Assembly (NCBI RefSeq): GCF_900700375.1 | Contig: NC_041708.1 | Span: forward strand, 37,129,204-37,193,203 | DNA length: 64,000 nucleotides | Direction: 5' to 3' | From: Denticeps clupeoides | Lineage: Eukaryota; Chordata; Actinopteri; Clupeiformes; Denticipitidae | Shown: piece by piece, positions 63,020 to 64,000 of the stretch | Numbering within the stretch: position 1 is the first letter of the stretch | Layout of the letters: each line of letters starts with the position of its first letter | The notes under the pieces: model-generated | Databases searched by the model: none | Told to the model about the DNA's origin: nothing | The model's input: the letters and a program-made list of their open reading frames with translations, nothing else | Translations under genes and position numbers: made by a program

Positions 63020-63083
63020 TGCTGGGTCAGTGCTCTACGCACAATAGGAGGTCCTTATTCTTTGGGTTTGGTCAGGTATAAAA
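63020..63083 (+). promoter_or_regulatory. Crystallin 5 promoter: MARE-like site and TATA
   Basis: TGCTGGGTCAGTG (63020-63032), AGGAGGTCCTT (about 63046), then TATAAAA (63077-63083). The distance from the MARE-like word to TATA is the same as in copies 1 and 4. Confidence 0.72.
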
Positions 63084-63139
63084 GTAAGGGTTGAAACCAC
63101 GGTAGTAGGTACAGCAAAGCAGACCCTTACTCTGAAAAA

Positions 63140-63871
63140 ATGAGTACCAGCACCAACCCCACCAACATGAACATGGGCAGAGTAAGTACAATTCATGAAA
63201 TTCTCGCACACACCAAACTTTTGTTTGATTTCTCTTAACTTTCATTACTTGTTTTAAAGGTCACCTTCTACGAGGACAGGAACTTCATGGGACGTTCCTG
63301 GGACTGTATGGGGGACTGTTCTGACATGCACTCCTACATGAGCCGCTGCCACTCCTGCAGGGTGCACAGTGGCTGCTTCATGGTCTACGATGGTGCCAAC
63401 TACATGGGTAACAGCTACTTCATGAGGAGGGGCGAGTACGGTGACTACATGAACATGTTTGGATGGAACAACTGCATCAGGTCCTGCCGCTATATCCCCA
63501 TGGTAAATAATAAAACAACAAATTAAAAATCAGATTGAAAAAGTCCATATTGTGAAAAAATATAATTAATATTCTTTACATCAACTAAACAGTACAGAGG
63601 AAACTACAGAATGAGGATCTACGATAGAAATGACTTCGGAGGCCAGATGCACGAGTTCATGGACGACTGTGACAACTGCATGGACCGCTACCGCATGAAC
63701 GGCTGCATGTCCTGTCATGTGATGGACGGCCACTGGCTCATGTACGAGCAGCCCCACTACAGAGGCAGGATGTGGTACTTCGGACCTGGAGAGTACAGGA
63801 ACTTCATGAATATGGGCTGGGGCAACATGCGCTTCATGAGCATGAGGCGTGTCATGGATTCCTGGTACTAA
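63140..63871 (+). CDS. crygm: Gamma-crystallin M (copy 5)
   Basis: Exons 63140-63181 ([14 protein letters not shown]), 63260-63502 and 63593-63871 give 187 residues. The body has EDRNFMG and [13 protein letters not shown], resembling copy 1 in exon 2. Exon 3 ([14 protein letters not shown]) and intron 2 resemble copy 4. No AATAAA follows closely; ATTAAA (63905-63910) is the likely signal. The cluster may continue beyond the window edge. Confidence 0.95.
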
Positions 63872-64000
63872 AACAGAACATTTTTGTATTTGACAAAATC
63901 AATCATTAAAATTAACTGGTGAATTCAGCAATGTGATTAATGTGTGATTAATTTTCTTAAATTGACTGGTGACTTGTTTCAAACTTAATTAACATGAACC

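Overview
The window is a stretch of a teleost fish nuclear genome. The evidence is GT-AG split vertebrate genes, a tandem array of methionine-rich gamma-M crystallins (a fish-type lens family), and a dense load of fish-type SINEs, L2-like LINEs and Tc1, hAT and TTAA-flanked DNA transposons. The species cannot be named from the sequence alone.

Layout. (1) About 1.9-20.35 kb, minus strand: fbxl7, an SCF ubiquitin-ligase F-box/LRR receptor in four coding exons, with a 13.5 kb intron full of repeats. (2) About 21.0-28.1 kb, minus strand: a compact MED1-family (Mediator subunit 1-like) gene. Fifteen coding exons can be read and all but one splice boundary agree in phase. It carries the MED1 core domain and stops shortly after it, without the very long C-terminal tail of ordinary MED1. 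(3) About 28.9-46.4 kb, plus strand: wdr37, with 13 coding exons giving a 495-residue WD40 protein, including one GC-AG intron and a NAGNAG acceptor. (4) About 47.6-63.9 kb, plus strand: five tandem gamma-M crystallin genes, each of three coding exons. They have nearly identical bodies, different short N-terminal tails and a shared MARE-like/TATA promoter with fixed spacing.

Between and inside the genes lie two tRNA-headed SINE families (A and B below), L2-like and second-family LINE fragments, and a Tc1 deletion derivative in two copies. There is also a 1.22 kb hAT element sitting inside a SINE with an 8-bp target duplication, a family of TTAA-flanked MITEs, and a 1.8 kb inverted-repeat element whose centre is a strictly 62-bp minisatellite of 24 units.

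The four loci do not form a pathway. fbxl7 acts in protein turnover, the MED1-like gene in transcription, wdr37 as a WD40 scaffold, and the crystallins in the lens. The observations most worth following are the truncated-architecture MED1-like gene, the mosaic (gene-conversion) pattern and shared promoter of the crystallin cluster, the GC-AG intron of wdr37, and two SINEs of different families that each begin at intron position +7 next to a splice donor.
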